A stretch of DNA of 64,000 nt, taken from Glacieibacterium sp038210595. Lineage in GTDB: Bacteria; Pseudomonadota; Alphaproteobacteria; Sphingomonadales; Sphingomonadaceae. A program made the position numbers and the translations under genes. Positions 42,318-50,665 of the stretch are shown one piece after another. Every line of letters begins with the position of its first letter. Positions within the stretch are counted from its first letter, which is position 1. The stretch lies in NCBI GenBank assembly GCA_038210595.1, contig JBBQWN010000010.1, forward strand, positions 23,998 to 87,997. Direction: 5' to 3'. The notes under the pieces were generated by a model. The model had not been told where the DNA came from, did not search any database, and saw nothing but the letters and a program-made list of their open reading frames with translations.

Positions 42318-43361
42318 CTATTTCCGCCAGACCGCGGCCATGACGCTGCCGCAGGTATAGACCGCCGTCTCCTTGTAGCCCTGCGCCTTGTAGGTGGCGT
42401 TCTTGAGCGCGTGGTCGGCGCCCGACATGCCGTGGTGGGAAATCCACGCCCCCTTCGCCGGGATCCAGGTCGTATCATAGGTCGCGCCGTTGTTGTGGCA
42501 GCTGACGGTGTCGGGCATCTCGCCCGAATCGACGAAATGGTCGAAGACGCGCTGGTAAGCGGCCCCTTCGATGCCGTTGTAGGTCCAGTTGCCGACCGGG
42601 TGCGGCGGCCACACCAGGATCGTCGCCATCGGCAGCGCCGCGCCCTTCAGCGGGGTCCACGGCCCGGCCAGGCTGGTGTTGCTGTTGAACGGCGTCGTCT
42701 GGCCGCGGTCGAACTTCATCGGCGACCAGTTGCCGGCGCTGTCGGTGATATGGACATGGAGATGCGGCTCCGACGAATTACCGCTGTTGCCGACGTGGTA
42801 GAGCAGTTGCCCGGCGGTAACCGTCGCGCCGCCGCTGACCGCCGCCTCGGGCTCGTTCCAGGTTGGCCCGCTTTTGCGCGTGCCGGTCAGGAACGTACCG
42901 TTGTGCGGGCACAGGCTGGCCGGGATGTCACCGGTCGGCGCATGGGCATAGAGCGCGAAGCGGCCATCGGTCTGCTTGATCCACAGGTGGTTGCCCTGCA
43001 GGTAGATCTTCAGGTTGCCGAGCACCTCTGGACGCTGGCTGTGGCCGGTATTCTCGGGCGCGTTGCGCCAGCAGGCGACGACTGTGCCGCCCGCCATTGC
43101 ATAGACCGGCCGCTTGTAGACCAGGTAGTTGGCGTTGACGCTGTCGTCGGTCTTGCCGGCTTTCAGGTTCGGCCAATTGTTGTTGGCGACCCAGCGCAGG
43201 ATGCGCAGGTCCTTGGCGCCGGTCTGCGGACCGCCCGCAGTTCCGTGGACTACGGTGACGACGCGCTCGCCCGGGGCCAGGTCGTTGGCATGGAGCGGGA
43301 AGTCGATGGCGAGCGCCGGTGCCGCGGCGAGGCCGGCGAGAGCGAGAACGATGGTGCGCAT
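42318..43361 (-). CDS. M23-family peptidase-like exported protein
   Basis: The 347-aa protein has a signal peptide (MRTIVLALAGLAAAPALA) and an M23 lysostaphin-like domain with the second zinc motif in EPHLHVHI (HxH) and a lead-in VYAMAGGTVVAC. The usual first zinc motif HxxxD before that lead-in is not visible (NANYLVYKRPVYA instead), so it may be inactive or bind metal differently. A C-terminal region with conserved cysteines (VSCHNNG, YTCGSVM) follows. GGAAGG precedes the ATG. Confidence 0.78.
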   Translation of the reverse strand: MRTIVLALAGLAAAPALAIDFPLHANDLAPGERVVTVVHGTAGGPQTGAKDLRILRWVANNNWPNLKAGKTDDSVNANYLVYKRPVYAMAGGTVVACWRNAPENTGHSQRPEVLGNLKIYLQGNHLWIKQTDGRFALYAHAPTGDIPASLCPHNGTFLTGTRKSGPTWNEPEAAVSGGATVTAGQLLYHVGNSGNSSEPHLHVHITDSAGNWSPMKFDRGQTTPFNSNTSLAGPWTPLKGAALPMATILVWPPHPVGNWTYNGIEGAAYQRVFDHFVDSGEMPDTVSCHNNGATYDTTWIPAKGAWISHHGMSGADHALKNATYKAQGYKETAVYTCGSVMAAVWRK

Positions 43362-43504
43362 GGTCGATTGCCTTCCGGTTAGCGGAGGCGGCCCCAAGTG
43401 CGGTCTTTTGCCGCAGCCCACGCGGTGTATAACATAAAAGTTTCGGGCTCGTTACGATTTCACGGCCCGGTGACGGGGCGGCAGCCGACCTGTATAGCGC
43501 CGCC

Positions 43505-44806
43505 ATGTCCCCGACCTATGCGATCAAGTCCTTCGGCTGCCAGATGAACGCCTATGATGCCGAACGCATCGGCGAGCTGCTAGAGGCGGACGGCTACGGC
43601 GTGGCCGACATGGCCGCGGCCGACGTCGTCGTGCTCAACACCTGCCACATCCGCGAGAAGGCGGCGGAGAAGGTCTATTCCGACATCGGCCGGCTGCGGA
43701 CGCGGGACGGAGGGGCGCCGCGGATCGTCGTCGCGGGCTGCGTCGCGCAGGCGGAGGGGGCAGAGATCGTGCGGCGCGCGCCGAGCGTCGACGTGGTGGT
43801 CGGGCCGCAGGCCTACCACCGGCTGCCGGCGCTGCTGAAGCAGGGCCGCGCCATCGACACCGACATGCCGGTGGTGCCCAAGTTCGACATGCTGCCCGCG
43901 CGACGCGTCCGGGTCGGCGCATCCGCCTTCCTGACCGTGCAGGAGGGTTGTGACAAGTTCTGCACCTTCTGCGTGGTGCCATACACGCGCGGCGGCGAGG
44001 TCTCGCGACCGGCCGATGCAGTGTTCGCCGAAGCGCGGGCGCTGGCCGAGGCGGGGGCGCGCGAGCTCACGCTGCTCGGGCAGAACGTCAATGCCTATGA
44101 CGGCGGCGACGGCACCGGGCTGGCCGACCTGATCCGCCGCGTCGCGCAGGTGCCGGGCATCGCGCGCATACGCTACATGACCAGCCACCCGCGCGACATG
44201 ACCGACGCGCTGATCGATGCCCATGCGCAAGTCCCGCAGCTGATGCCCTATCTCCACCTGCCGGTGCAGGCCGGATCGGACCCGCTGCTGCGCCGGATGA
44301 ACCGGGCGCATACGCGCGGCAGCTATCTGGCGCAGATCGCCGACATCAAGCGGCGGGTGCCCGGCATTGCGATCTCGGGCGACTTCATCGTCGGCTTCCC
44401 GGGCGAGACCCACGACGATTTCGAGCAGACGCTCAGCCTGGTCCGCGAGGTCGGCTATGCCCAGGCCTACAGCTTCAAATATTCGCCGCGCCCCGGCACC
44501 CCGGCGGCGACGATGGACGGGCAGGTGCCCGAGGCAATCAAGGACGCGCGCCTCGCCGAACTGCAGCGCGTCATCGGCGAGGGCGCGCTGGCCTTCAACC
44601 GCGCGTCGGTCGGCAGGACCTGCGAAGTGTTGTTCGAGCGCAACGGTCGGCGGCCGGGACAGCTGATCGGCAAGTCGCCGTGGCTGCAATCAGTTTTCGT
44701 GAGTGACGCGACGCTTGCAATCGGCGACATTGCGACCGTGGAGTTGGTCGATGCACAACCCAACTCCCTCGAGGGACGCCTAGTGACCCTGGCCCAGGCC
44801 GCCTGA
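43505..44806 (+). CDS. miaB: tRNA-2-methylthio-N6-dimethylallyladenosine synthase
   Basis: MiaB (433 aa) adds the methylthio group to i6A37 of tRNA. The N-terminal UPF0004 cluster cysteines are C12, C47 and C79, and the radical-SAM motif CxxxCxxC is C149-x3-C153-x2-C156 (EGCDKFCTFC). A TRAM domain is seen at the end (LIGKSPWLQSVFV to VELVDA). PhoH begins on the next base after its stop, the first link of a conserved four-gene set. Confidence 0.96.
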   Translation: MSPTYAIKSFGCQMNAYDAERIGELLEADGYGVADMAAADVVVLNTCHIREKAAEKVYSDIGRLRTRDGGAPRIVVAGCVAQAEGAEIVRRAPSVDVVVGPQAYHRLPALLKQGRAIDTDMPVVPKFDMLPARRVRVGASAFLTVQEGCDKFCTFCVVPYTRGGEVSRPADAVFAEARALAEAGARELTLLGQNVNAYDGGDGTGLADLIRRVAQVPGIARIRYMTSHPRDMTDALIDAHAQVPQLMPYLHLPVQAGSDPLLRRMNRAHTRGSYLAQIADIKRRVPGIAISGDFIVGFPGETHDDFEQTLSLVREVGYAQAYSFKYSPRPGTPAATMDGQVPEAIKDARLAELQRVIGEGALAFNRASVGRTCEVLFERNGRRPGQLIGKSPWLQSVFVSDATLAIGDIATVELVDAQPNSLEGRLVTLAQAA

Positions 44807-45823
44807 GTGGCAAAATCGAAGCAGCAGCCCCGTGGCCCCAGCGGGCCGTCCGTCACCGACCGGGTGCGCATCGAGGCGGAGTTCGAACGGCCGCAATTGC
44901 TCGGACCGCTGTTCGGTCAGTACGACCAGAACCTGATCGCGCTGGAGAACCGTCTCGGCGTCTACATCCAGGCGCGCGGCAACCGGGTGACGATCGAGGG
45001 TGAGGCGGAGAGCGCGGCCAAGGCCCGCGACGTGCTGACCGGCCTCTACAACCGCCTGACCCAGGGCCTGGCCGTGGACCTCGGCGACGTCGAGGGCGCG
45101 GTGTCGGTGGCCAGCGAGCCGTCGCTGTTCGGGCTGGCGGCGGTGGGCACCGGCGGCACCGGCGCGGTCATCCGCACGCGGCGCAAGACGATCGTCGCGC
45201 GCTCGCCGACCCAGGTTCGCTACATCGAGGCGCTGGGGTCGAAGGACGTGATCTTCGCGCTCGGCCCGGCCGGCACCGGCAAGACCTATCTGGCGGTGGC
45301 GCAGGCGGTCAGCCAGCTGATCGCCGGCTCGGTCGACCGGCTGGTGCTGTCGCGGCCCGCGGTGGAGGCGGGCGAGCGGCTCGGCTTCCTGCCCGGCGAC
45401 ATGAAGGACAAGGTCGACCCCTATCTGCGGCCGCTGTACGACGCGCTGTACGACATGCTGCCGGCCGAACAGGTCGAGCGTCGGTTGGCGAGCGGAGAGA
45501 TCGAGATCGCGCCGCTGGCGTTCATGCGCGGCCGCACGCTGGCGCACGCCTTCATCATCCTCGACGAGGCGCAGAACACCACGCCGCTGCAGATGAAGAT
45601 GTTCCTGACCCGGTTCGGCGAGGGCAGCCGCATGGTGGTGTGCGGCGACCCCAACCAGGTCGACCTGCCCGACCCGAACAAGTCGGGACTGGCGGACGCG
45701 GTGCGCAAACTCGACGGCATCGACGGCATCGCGACCCTGCGCTTCTCGGTCAGCGAGGTCGTCCGCCACCCGATCGTCGGGCGCATCGTCGAGGCGTATG
45801 AGGGCCCGGCCCAGAGCGCCTGA
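44807..45823 (+). CDS. ybeZ: PhoH-family protein (YbeZ)
   Basis: A 338-aa P-loop NTPase with Walker A GPAGTGKT at 153-160, Walker B IILDEAQN, and the PhoH signatures LSRPAVEAGE and VVCGDPNQVDLP. An N-terminal KH-like region precedes it (about residues 20-90). YbeZ associates with YbeY in rRNA processing. The GTG start directly follows the miaB stop, and the stop overlaps the ybeY start by one base (TGATG). Confidence 0.95.
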   Translation: MAKSKQQPRGPSGPSVTDRVRIEAEFERPQLLGPLFGQYDQNLIALENRLGVYIQARGNRVTIEGEAESAAKARDVLTGLYNRLTQGLAVDLGDVEGAVSVASEPSLFGLAAVGTGGTGAVIRTRRKTIVARSPTQVRYIEALGSKDVIFALGPAGTGKTYLAVAQAVSQLIAGSVDRLVLSRPAVEAGERLGFLPGDMKDKVDPYLRPLYDALYDMLPAEQVERRLASGEIEIAPLAFMRGRTLAHAFIILDEAQNTTPLQMKMFLTRFGEGSRMVVCGDPNQVDLPDPNKSGLADAVRKLDGIDGIATLRFSVSEVVRHPIVGRIVEAYEGPAQSA

Positions 45824-46326
45824 TGCTCGTCGTCGAAACCACCGTGGCCGCGCCCGGCTGGGGCGGCGCTACCGACTGGGATGCGCTGGCGTCGCGCGCC
45901 TGTGCCGCGGCGCTGGATCAGACCCCGCACGCCGGGCTGGAGCGCGCCGGCTATGCGGTCGAGGTGGCGGTGCGGCTGGCCGACGATGCCGAGGTTCGCG
46001 TCCTCAACCGCCAGTATCGCGGCAAGGACCAGCCGACGAACGTGCTAAGTTTCCCGATGGTTCAGGCTGACCTGATCGAGGGCCTGGCGGCGGGCGACGA
46101 CGGCGAGACGCTGCTCGGCGACATCGTGCTGGCGGTGGAGACCGTGGTGGCCGAAGCCGGGGCCAAGGCCTTGTCGCCAGCGACGCACGCCACGCACCTG
46201 ATTGTGCACGGGATGCTTCACCTGTTAGGCTATGATCATGGGGACGACGTGCAGGCGGCACATATGGAGGGGCTCGAGACCGCGGCGCTCGCCCGGCTCG
46301 GCATCGCCGATCCCTATGCGAGTTGA
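45823..46326 (+). CDS. ybeY: Endoribonuclease YbeY (rRNA maturation factor)
   Basis: The 167-aa YbeY has the zinc-binding motif H129-x3-H133-x5-H139 (HGMLHLLGYDH) and the conserved LNRQYRGKDQPTNVLSFP. It processes 16S rRNA ends and takes part in ribosome quality control. Its start overlaps the phoH stop. corC follows after 3 nt, giving the well-known ybeZ-ybeY-corC order. Confidence 0.96.
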   Translation: MLVVETTVAAPGWGGATDWDALASRACAAALDQTPHAGLERAGYAVEVAVRLADDAEVRVLNRQYRGKDQPTNVLSFPMVQADLIEGLAAGDDGETLLGDIVLAVETVVAEAGAKALSPATHATHLIVHGMLHLLGYDHGDDVQAAHMEGLETAALARLGIADPYAS

Positions 46327-46329
46327 ACC

Positions 46330-47241
46330 ATGAGCGAAGCCCGAAGTAGCAGCGATTTCGGCACGCGGCTGTGGCACGGCCTGCGCGCGCTGCTGAGCGG
46401 GGCAGACGGCGGCCCGTCGCTGCGCGCCAGCCTCGAGGAAGCCATCGACGAGCATGCCGCGGCGGGCGAGGAAGGCGACGACCTGTCGCCGGTCGAGCGC
46501 ACCATGCTGAAGAACCTGCTGCACTTCGGCGAGCGGCTGGTCGGCGATACCGCGGTGCCGCGCGCCGACATCGTGGCGTTCCCGGTCAACGGCAGCTTCG
46601 CGGAGCTGGTCGCGCGCTTCCGCGAGGCCGGCCACAGCCGCATGCCGGTGTACCGCGGCAGCCTCGACGAGGTGATCGGCATGATCCACATCAAGGATGT
46701 CTATGCGCGTATTTCCGAGACCTTCTCGGATGCGGTGTCGTCGAAGCCGTTCGAGACGATCGAGGTCGAGACGCTGCTCCGCGATGTCCTGCATGTGCCT
46801 GAATCGATGCGGGTTCTCGACCTTCTGGCACGGATGCGCGCCGGGGCGACGCACATGGCGATCGTCGTCGACGAATATGGCGGCACCGACGGGCTGGTGA
46901 CGATCGAGGACCTGGTCGAGGAGATCGTCGGCGACATCGAGGACGAGCACGACGAGCTGCAGGAAAAGCAGCTGCTCGCCATTGGCGAGGGCATCTACGA
47001 GGCCGATGCCCGCATGGATCTCGAGGAGCTGCACGAAGCGCTGGGCGTCGATCTCGCCGACGACGATATCGGCGAGGATGTCGATACGCTGGGCGGCATG
47101 GTGTTCATGCTGGCGGGCCGCGTCCCCGCGCTCGGCGAGACCGTCGACCACCCCAAGGGCTGGAAGTTCGAGGTCATCGACGGCGACCCTCGCATGGTCC
47201 GCCGGGTGCGGCTGTACCCGCCGGAGAAGGTCGCGGCCTAA
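46330..47241 (+). CDS. corC: CorC/HlyC family protein with CBS domains
   Basis: A 303-aa soluble protein with two CBS domains (about residues 70-200, including SRMPVYRGSLDEVIGMIHIKD and HMAIVVDEYGGTDGLVTIED) and a C-terminal CorC_HlyC transporter-associated domain (GMVFMLAGRVPALGETV, VRRVRLY). The role is linked to magnesium and cobalt efflux. lnt, the usual next gene, is absent here and is replaced by an NTF2-like gene. Confidence 0.93.
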   Translation: MSEARSSSDFGTRLWHGLRALLSGADGGPSLRASLEEAIDEHAAAGEEGDDLSPVERTMLKNLLHFGERLVGDTAVPRADIVAFPVNGSFAELVARFREAGHSRMPVYRGSLDEVIGMIHIKDVYARISETFSDAVSSKPFETIEVETLLRDVLHVPESMRVLDLLARMRAGATHMAIVVDEYGGTDGLVTIEDLVEEIVGDIEDEHDELQEKQLLAIGEGIYEADARMDLEELHEALGVDLADDDIGEDVDTLGGMVFMLAGRVPALGETVDHPKGWKFEVIDGDPRMVRRVRLYPPEKVAA

Positions 47242-47296
47242 CGCTTTCCCGGACGGCAGACGCAGATTATGGTCGCACGAACCGGGGAATCGCTTG

Positions 47297-47791
47297 ATGA
47301 AAATCCGCTGCCGCCTGATGGTGCTCGCCGTTCTGGGGATGGGAAGCCCGATGTCCGCCGATGCGACAATCACCTTTGCCTCGGACGAGGTCCGCGCCGC
47401 CGCCGCCGCACCGGAAATCGCAGCCGTGCTGGCGGCACACGAGCGCGTCACGGCCGCCATCCTGGGGCAGGACGTTGCCGGCTTCGCCGTGGATCAGGCA
47501 CCGGAGCTGGTGGTCAATTCGCCGGCCAACCGCGTGCTGACCGGGCCGATGACGGTCGGCGCCTTCCGCGCCGGCCTGATCAACTATGCCTCGATCGAGC
47601 AAACCATCGAATATGCCGCCGTCCGCCCGAACGGCGAGGTGCTGCTGATGGGCCACGAGGTGGTGACGCCGCGCGGCGCGACCCGCAATTCCGGCCACAC
47701 GCAGACCTATCGGGTGACCGAAATCTGGCGACCCGACGCCGGACGCTGGCTGATGTCGGTGCGGCAGGCGACGATCGTCGAGGTCAAATAG
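47297..47791 (+). CDS. Exported NTF2-like (DUF4440-type) protein
   Basis: A 164-aa protein with a signal peptide (MKIRCRLMVLAVLGMGSPMSADA) and an NTF2/SnoaL-like domain (AVLAAHERVTAAILGQDVAGFA, QTYRVTEIWRPDAGRWLMSVRQATIVEV). This fold binds small hydrophobic ligands, and the role is unknown. GGGGA lies about 9 nt before ATG 47297, which was preferred over longer upstream frames. Confidence 0.82.
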   Translation: MKIRCRLMVLAVLGMGSPMSADATITFASDEVRAAAAAPEIAAVLAAHERVTAAILGQDVAGFAVDQAPELVVNSPANRVLTGPMTVGAFRAGLINYASIEQTIEYAAVRPNGEVLLMGHEVVTPRGATRNSGHTQTYRVTEIWRPDAGRWLMSVRQATIVEVK

Positions 47792-47857
47792 CGCAGGCCT
47801 TGCGCCGTCGCCGCCACCGCCCCTACATGCGCCGCTTACCGACAGGACAGAGATACC

Positions 47858-48986
47858 ATGCGCGCCGAGGGCCAGGCCCATATCGATTCCATCAAGCAGG
47901 CACTGGACCTGCTGAGGAGGTTCCTTTGACTGGGATCGTGCGCTTCGACGCCTCGACGAGCTGAACGCCCGGGTCGAGGACCCGGCGCTGTGGAACGATC
48001 CCAAGGCGGCGCAGGCGGTGATGCAGGAACGCCGCCGCCTCGATGAGGCGGTGGCCGCCACGCGCGCCATCGAGTCTGAGATGTCGGACACCGCCGAGCT
48101 GATCGAGATGGCGGAAGCCGAGGGCGACGAGGCGATGATCGCCGACGGGCTGGCGGCGCTGAAGGCGCTGGCGGCCAAGGCCGAGACCGACAAGGTGCAG
48201 GCGCTGCTGGCCGGCGAGGCGGACGCGAACGACTCCTATATCGAGGTAAATTCGGGCGCGGGCGGCACCGAGTCGCAGGACTGGGCGTCGATGCTGCAGC
48301 GCATGTACCAGCGCTGGGCCGAGCGGCACGGCTACAAGGTCGAACTGATCGACTATCACGCCGGCGAACAGGCCGGCATCAAGTCGGCGACGCTGCTGCT
48401 GAAAGGCCCCAACGCCTATGGCTGGGCCAAAACCGAGAGCGGCGTGCACCGCCTCGTCCGCATCAGCCCGTACGATTCGGCGGCCCGGCGGCACACCAGC
48501 TTTGCGTCGGTCTGGGTCTATCCGGTGATCGACGACGACATCGACATCGTCGTCGAGGACAAGGATTTGAAGATCGACACCTACCGCGCCTCGGGGTCGG
48601 GCGGGCAGCACGTCAACACCACCGATTCGGCGGTGCGCTTCACCCATCTGCCGACCGGCATCGTCGTCGCCTGCCAGAACGAGCGGTCGCAGCACAAGAA
48701 CCGGGCGACCGCGATGAAGATGCTGAAGGCCCGGCTGTACGAGCGCGAGCTGGCGATCCGCGAGGCGGCGGCGGCTGACGTCGAGGCCGGCAAGACCGAC
48801 ATCGGCTGGGGCCACCAGATCCGCAGCTATGTCCTGCAGCCCTATCAGCTGGTCAAGGACCTGCGCACCGGCGTCACCAGCACCGCGCCGTCCGACGTGC
48901 TCGACGGCGACCTCGACCCGTTCATGGCGGCGGCGCTGTCGCAACGCGTCACCGGCGACGCCGTCGAGGTCGAGGACGTCGACTAG
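47858..48986 (+). CDS. prfB: Peptide chain release factor 2, with programmed +1 frameshift
   Basis: RF2 (375 aa) recognises UGA and UAA. The first 23 codons (47858-47926) end CTT-TGA; the ribosome shifts +1 at that site, and reading resumes at GAC 47928 to give 352 more residues. An SD-like AGGAGG precedes the CTTTGA. The GGQ catalytic loop is SGSGGQHVN, and the stop-codon tripeptide is SPY (LVRISPYDS) where E. coli has SPF. The frame after the shift has no separate start of its own. Expression is autoregulated by RF2 level. Confidence 0.95.
47915..47930 (+). promoter_or_regulatory. Programmed +1 frameshift site of prfB
   Basis: AGGAGG (47915-47920) is followed by TTC, then the slippery CTT-TGA-C (47924-47930). 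The spacing of three bases between the SD-like sequence and CTT is the geometry used by E. coli prfB. UGA in this context is read by shift unless RF2 is abundant. Confidence 0.92.
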
Positions 48987-49177
48987 GCGGCGCGGCGGAG
49001 CACCGTCCAGTGGCCGGTGTCGAGGCTGAGCGGCAGGGCGGTGGCGCAATAAGCACATTCCGCCGTGCTGCGGCCGACGTGCCAGTGACTCTTGCCGCAG
49101 CCGGGGCAGCCGAGCTCGTTGCCGGGCCGATAGGTCGGTGTCGCATCGTTCCAGCGGATGCGGTCGAGACGGGCCAT
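48983..49177 (-). CDS. Small zinc-ribbon protein
   Basis: A 64-aa protein with two CxxC pairs (LGCPGCGKS and ECAYCATA), typical of a single zinc ribbon. AGGAG lies 6-7 nt before ATG 49177, which fixes the start. It is convergent with prfB (ends overlap by 4 nt at 48983-48986). Its target, whether nucleic acid or protein, is unknown. Confidence 0.8.
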   Translation of the reverse strand: MARLDRIRWNDATPTYRPGNELGCPGCGKSHWHVGRSTAECAYCATALPLSLDTGHWTVLRRAA

Positions 49178-49249
49178 CGCGATCTCCTGTCCAACTCGGG
49201 CGTACAACGTCGACAGGCCGTTTCGGTTGCGGGTTGAAGCGATGGTAAC

Positions 49250-49258
49250 TGTGGATAA
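49250..49258 (-). promoter_or_regulatory. Perfect DnaA-box nonamer upstream of corA
   Basis: TTATCCACA on the minus strand is an exact consensus DnaA box, standing alone about 60 nt before the corA start. A GC-rich hairpin (arms 49270-49277 and 49286-49293) follows. No second box or AT-rich unwinding element is visible, so this is not an origin. It may titrate DnaA or tie a promoter to replication. Confidence 0.4.
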
Positions 49259-49317
49259 ACGGGCGGGCGCGGCGCGGGCTTGACGCCGCGCCGTCAACGT
49301 CGCGTAAACGCCCGGCC

Positions 49318-50298
49318 ATGCTGCGCATCTTTTCCCCCGGCGAACACGGTGCGACCTGCGTCACCGACTGCGACCTGCGCGCGCTGCCGGCGGGTGCGGT
49401 GTGGATCGACATGTTGTCGCCGACTGCGGATGAGGAGAAGTTCGTCGAGGACGCGCTGGGCGTGCTGGTGCCGACCCGCGACGAGATGGTCGAGATCGAG
49501 CCGTCGAGCCGCCTGTACCAGGAAAACGGCGCGATCTACGTCACCGCGACGATCGTCGCGGGCTTCGACACCGACAATCTGCACGGCGCCGCGGTGTCGT
49601 TCGTGCTCACCCCCGCCCACCTCGTCACGGTGCGCTATGCGACGCCCAAGGTGTTCGACATCGTCAAGGCGAACTTCGAGCGCAGCGATGTGCTGACCGC
49701 CGACCCGGCGATGACGCTGGTGCAGCTGCTCGACGGCATCGTCGACCGGCTTGCCGACGTGCTCGAACATGCCGGCGGCGACATGGACCAGGTGTCGGGC
49801 GCCGCCTTCCGGCGCGCCGCGACCGGCACCCGCAAGGCGCGGATGACGACGGTGGCGCTGCAGAGCCTGCTCAGCCGCATCGGCCATATCCACAACATCG
49901 TCTCCAAGGCGCGGGATTCGGCGCTGACGCTGGCGCGGCTGGTCGGCTATCTGACCTTCGCCATCGACCGGCCGCAAAGCCCGCGCGAGCATCTGAAATC
50001 GCTGCAGCGCGATATCGCGGCGCTGACCGACCATGCCAATTACCTGGGCAACAACATCACCTTCCTGCTCGATGCGGTGCTCGGCCTGATCAACCTGGAG
50101 CAGACCAACGTCTCAAAGATCTTCTCGGTGGCCGCGCTGGTGTTCCTGCCGCCGACGCTGATCGCCGGCATCTACGGCATGAATTTCGAGATCCTGCCCG
50201 AACTGAAATGGCATTTCGGCTATGCCTGGGCGCTGGGCCTGATGCTGGCGAGCGCGGTGCTGCCCTATGTCATGTTCCGCTGGCGCGGCTGGCTCTAG
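49318..50298 (+). CDS. corA: Magnesium transporter CorA family protein
   Basis: A 326-aa CorA-type channel with an acidic cytoplasmic funnel domain and two C-terminal transmembrane helices. The signature YGMNFE lies between the helices (AALVFLPPTLIAGIYGMN). It carries Mg2+ or Co2+ inwards. The acidic loop after GMN (ILPELKWHF) is as expected. It is a single-gene unit on this strand, convergent with the small gene downstream. Confidence 0.94.
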   Translation: MLRIFSPGEHGATCVTDCDLRALPAGAVWIDMLSPTADEEKFVEDALGVLVPTRDEMVEIEPSSRLYQENGAIYVTATIVAGFDTDNLHGAAVSFVLTPAHLVTVRYATPKVFDIVKANFERSDVLTADPAMTLVQLLDGIVDRLADVLEHAGGDMDQVSGAAFRRAATGTRKARMTTVALQSLLSRIGHIHNIVSKARDSALTLARLVGYLTFAIDRPQSPREHLKSLQRDIAALTDHANYLGNNITFLLDAVLGLINLEQTNVSKIFSVAALVFLPPTLIAGIYGMNFEILPELKWHFGYAWALGLMLASAVLPYVMFRWRGWL

Positions 50299-50612
50299 CC
50301 GTCGAACACGCAGCCGTATTCCGGCCCGGTGTAGCGCGCCGAACGCGCCGGCAGCCCGGTCACCCATGCCGTCACGCGCTTCGCCGCCGGGTCGTCTTCC
50401 ATGTGGACGATCTCCATGCCCGGTTCGAAGTCGGTGGCGCAGCTGTTCATGTCGCGGCCGCCGGCGTAGCGGCACGAGCAGACGACGTGGGCGACATACC
50501 CCGCCGCGAGGTCGGCGCGCTTGCCCTGCGGCCCGAAGCGCAGCCAGCCGTAGCCGCCGGCCAGCAGCAGCACCGCGACGCCAAGCGCGATCCACCAAGT
50601 CCTTGCCTTCAC
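50295..50612 (-). CDS. Hypothetical membrane-anchored protein
   Basis: A 105-aa protein with one N-terminal helix (about residues 5-24) and a soluble domain containing several cysteines (VVCSCRYAG, NSCATDFE, YGCVFDG), suggesting disulfides in the periplasm. GTG 50612 was chosen because AGAGGGG lies 8 nt upstream; GTG 50618 is too near it. The gene is adjacent and divergent to a serine hydrolase and slightly overlaps the corA end. No known family was recognised. Confidence 0.68.
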   Translation of the reverse strand: MKARTWWIALGVAVLLLAGGYGWLRFGPQGKRADLAAGYVAHVVCSCRYAGGRDMNSCATDFEPGMEIVHMEDDPAAKRVTAWVTGLPARSARYTGPEYGCVFDG

Positions 50613-50665
50613 GGACACGCCCCCTCTAACGTCGCGGCACGCGCGAACCCGGGGGAATGGACAAG

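Noticed and set aside
49240..49317. Replication origin around the DnaA box
   Set aside because: Only one box, no AT-rich unwinding region and no origin-linked genes nearby.
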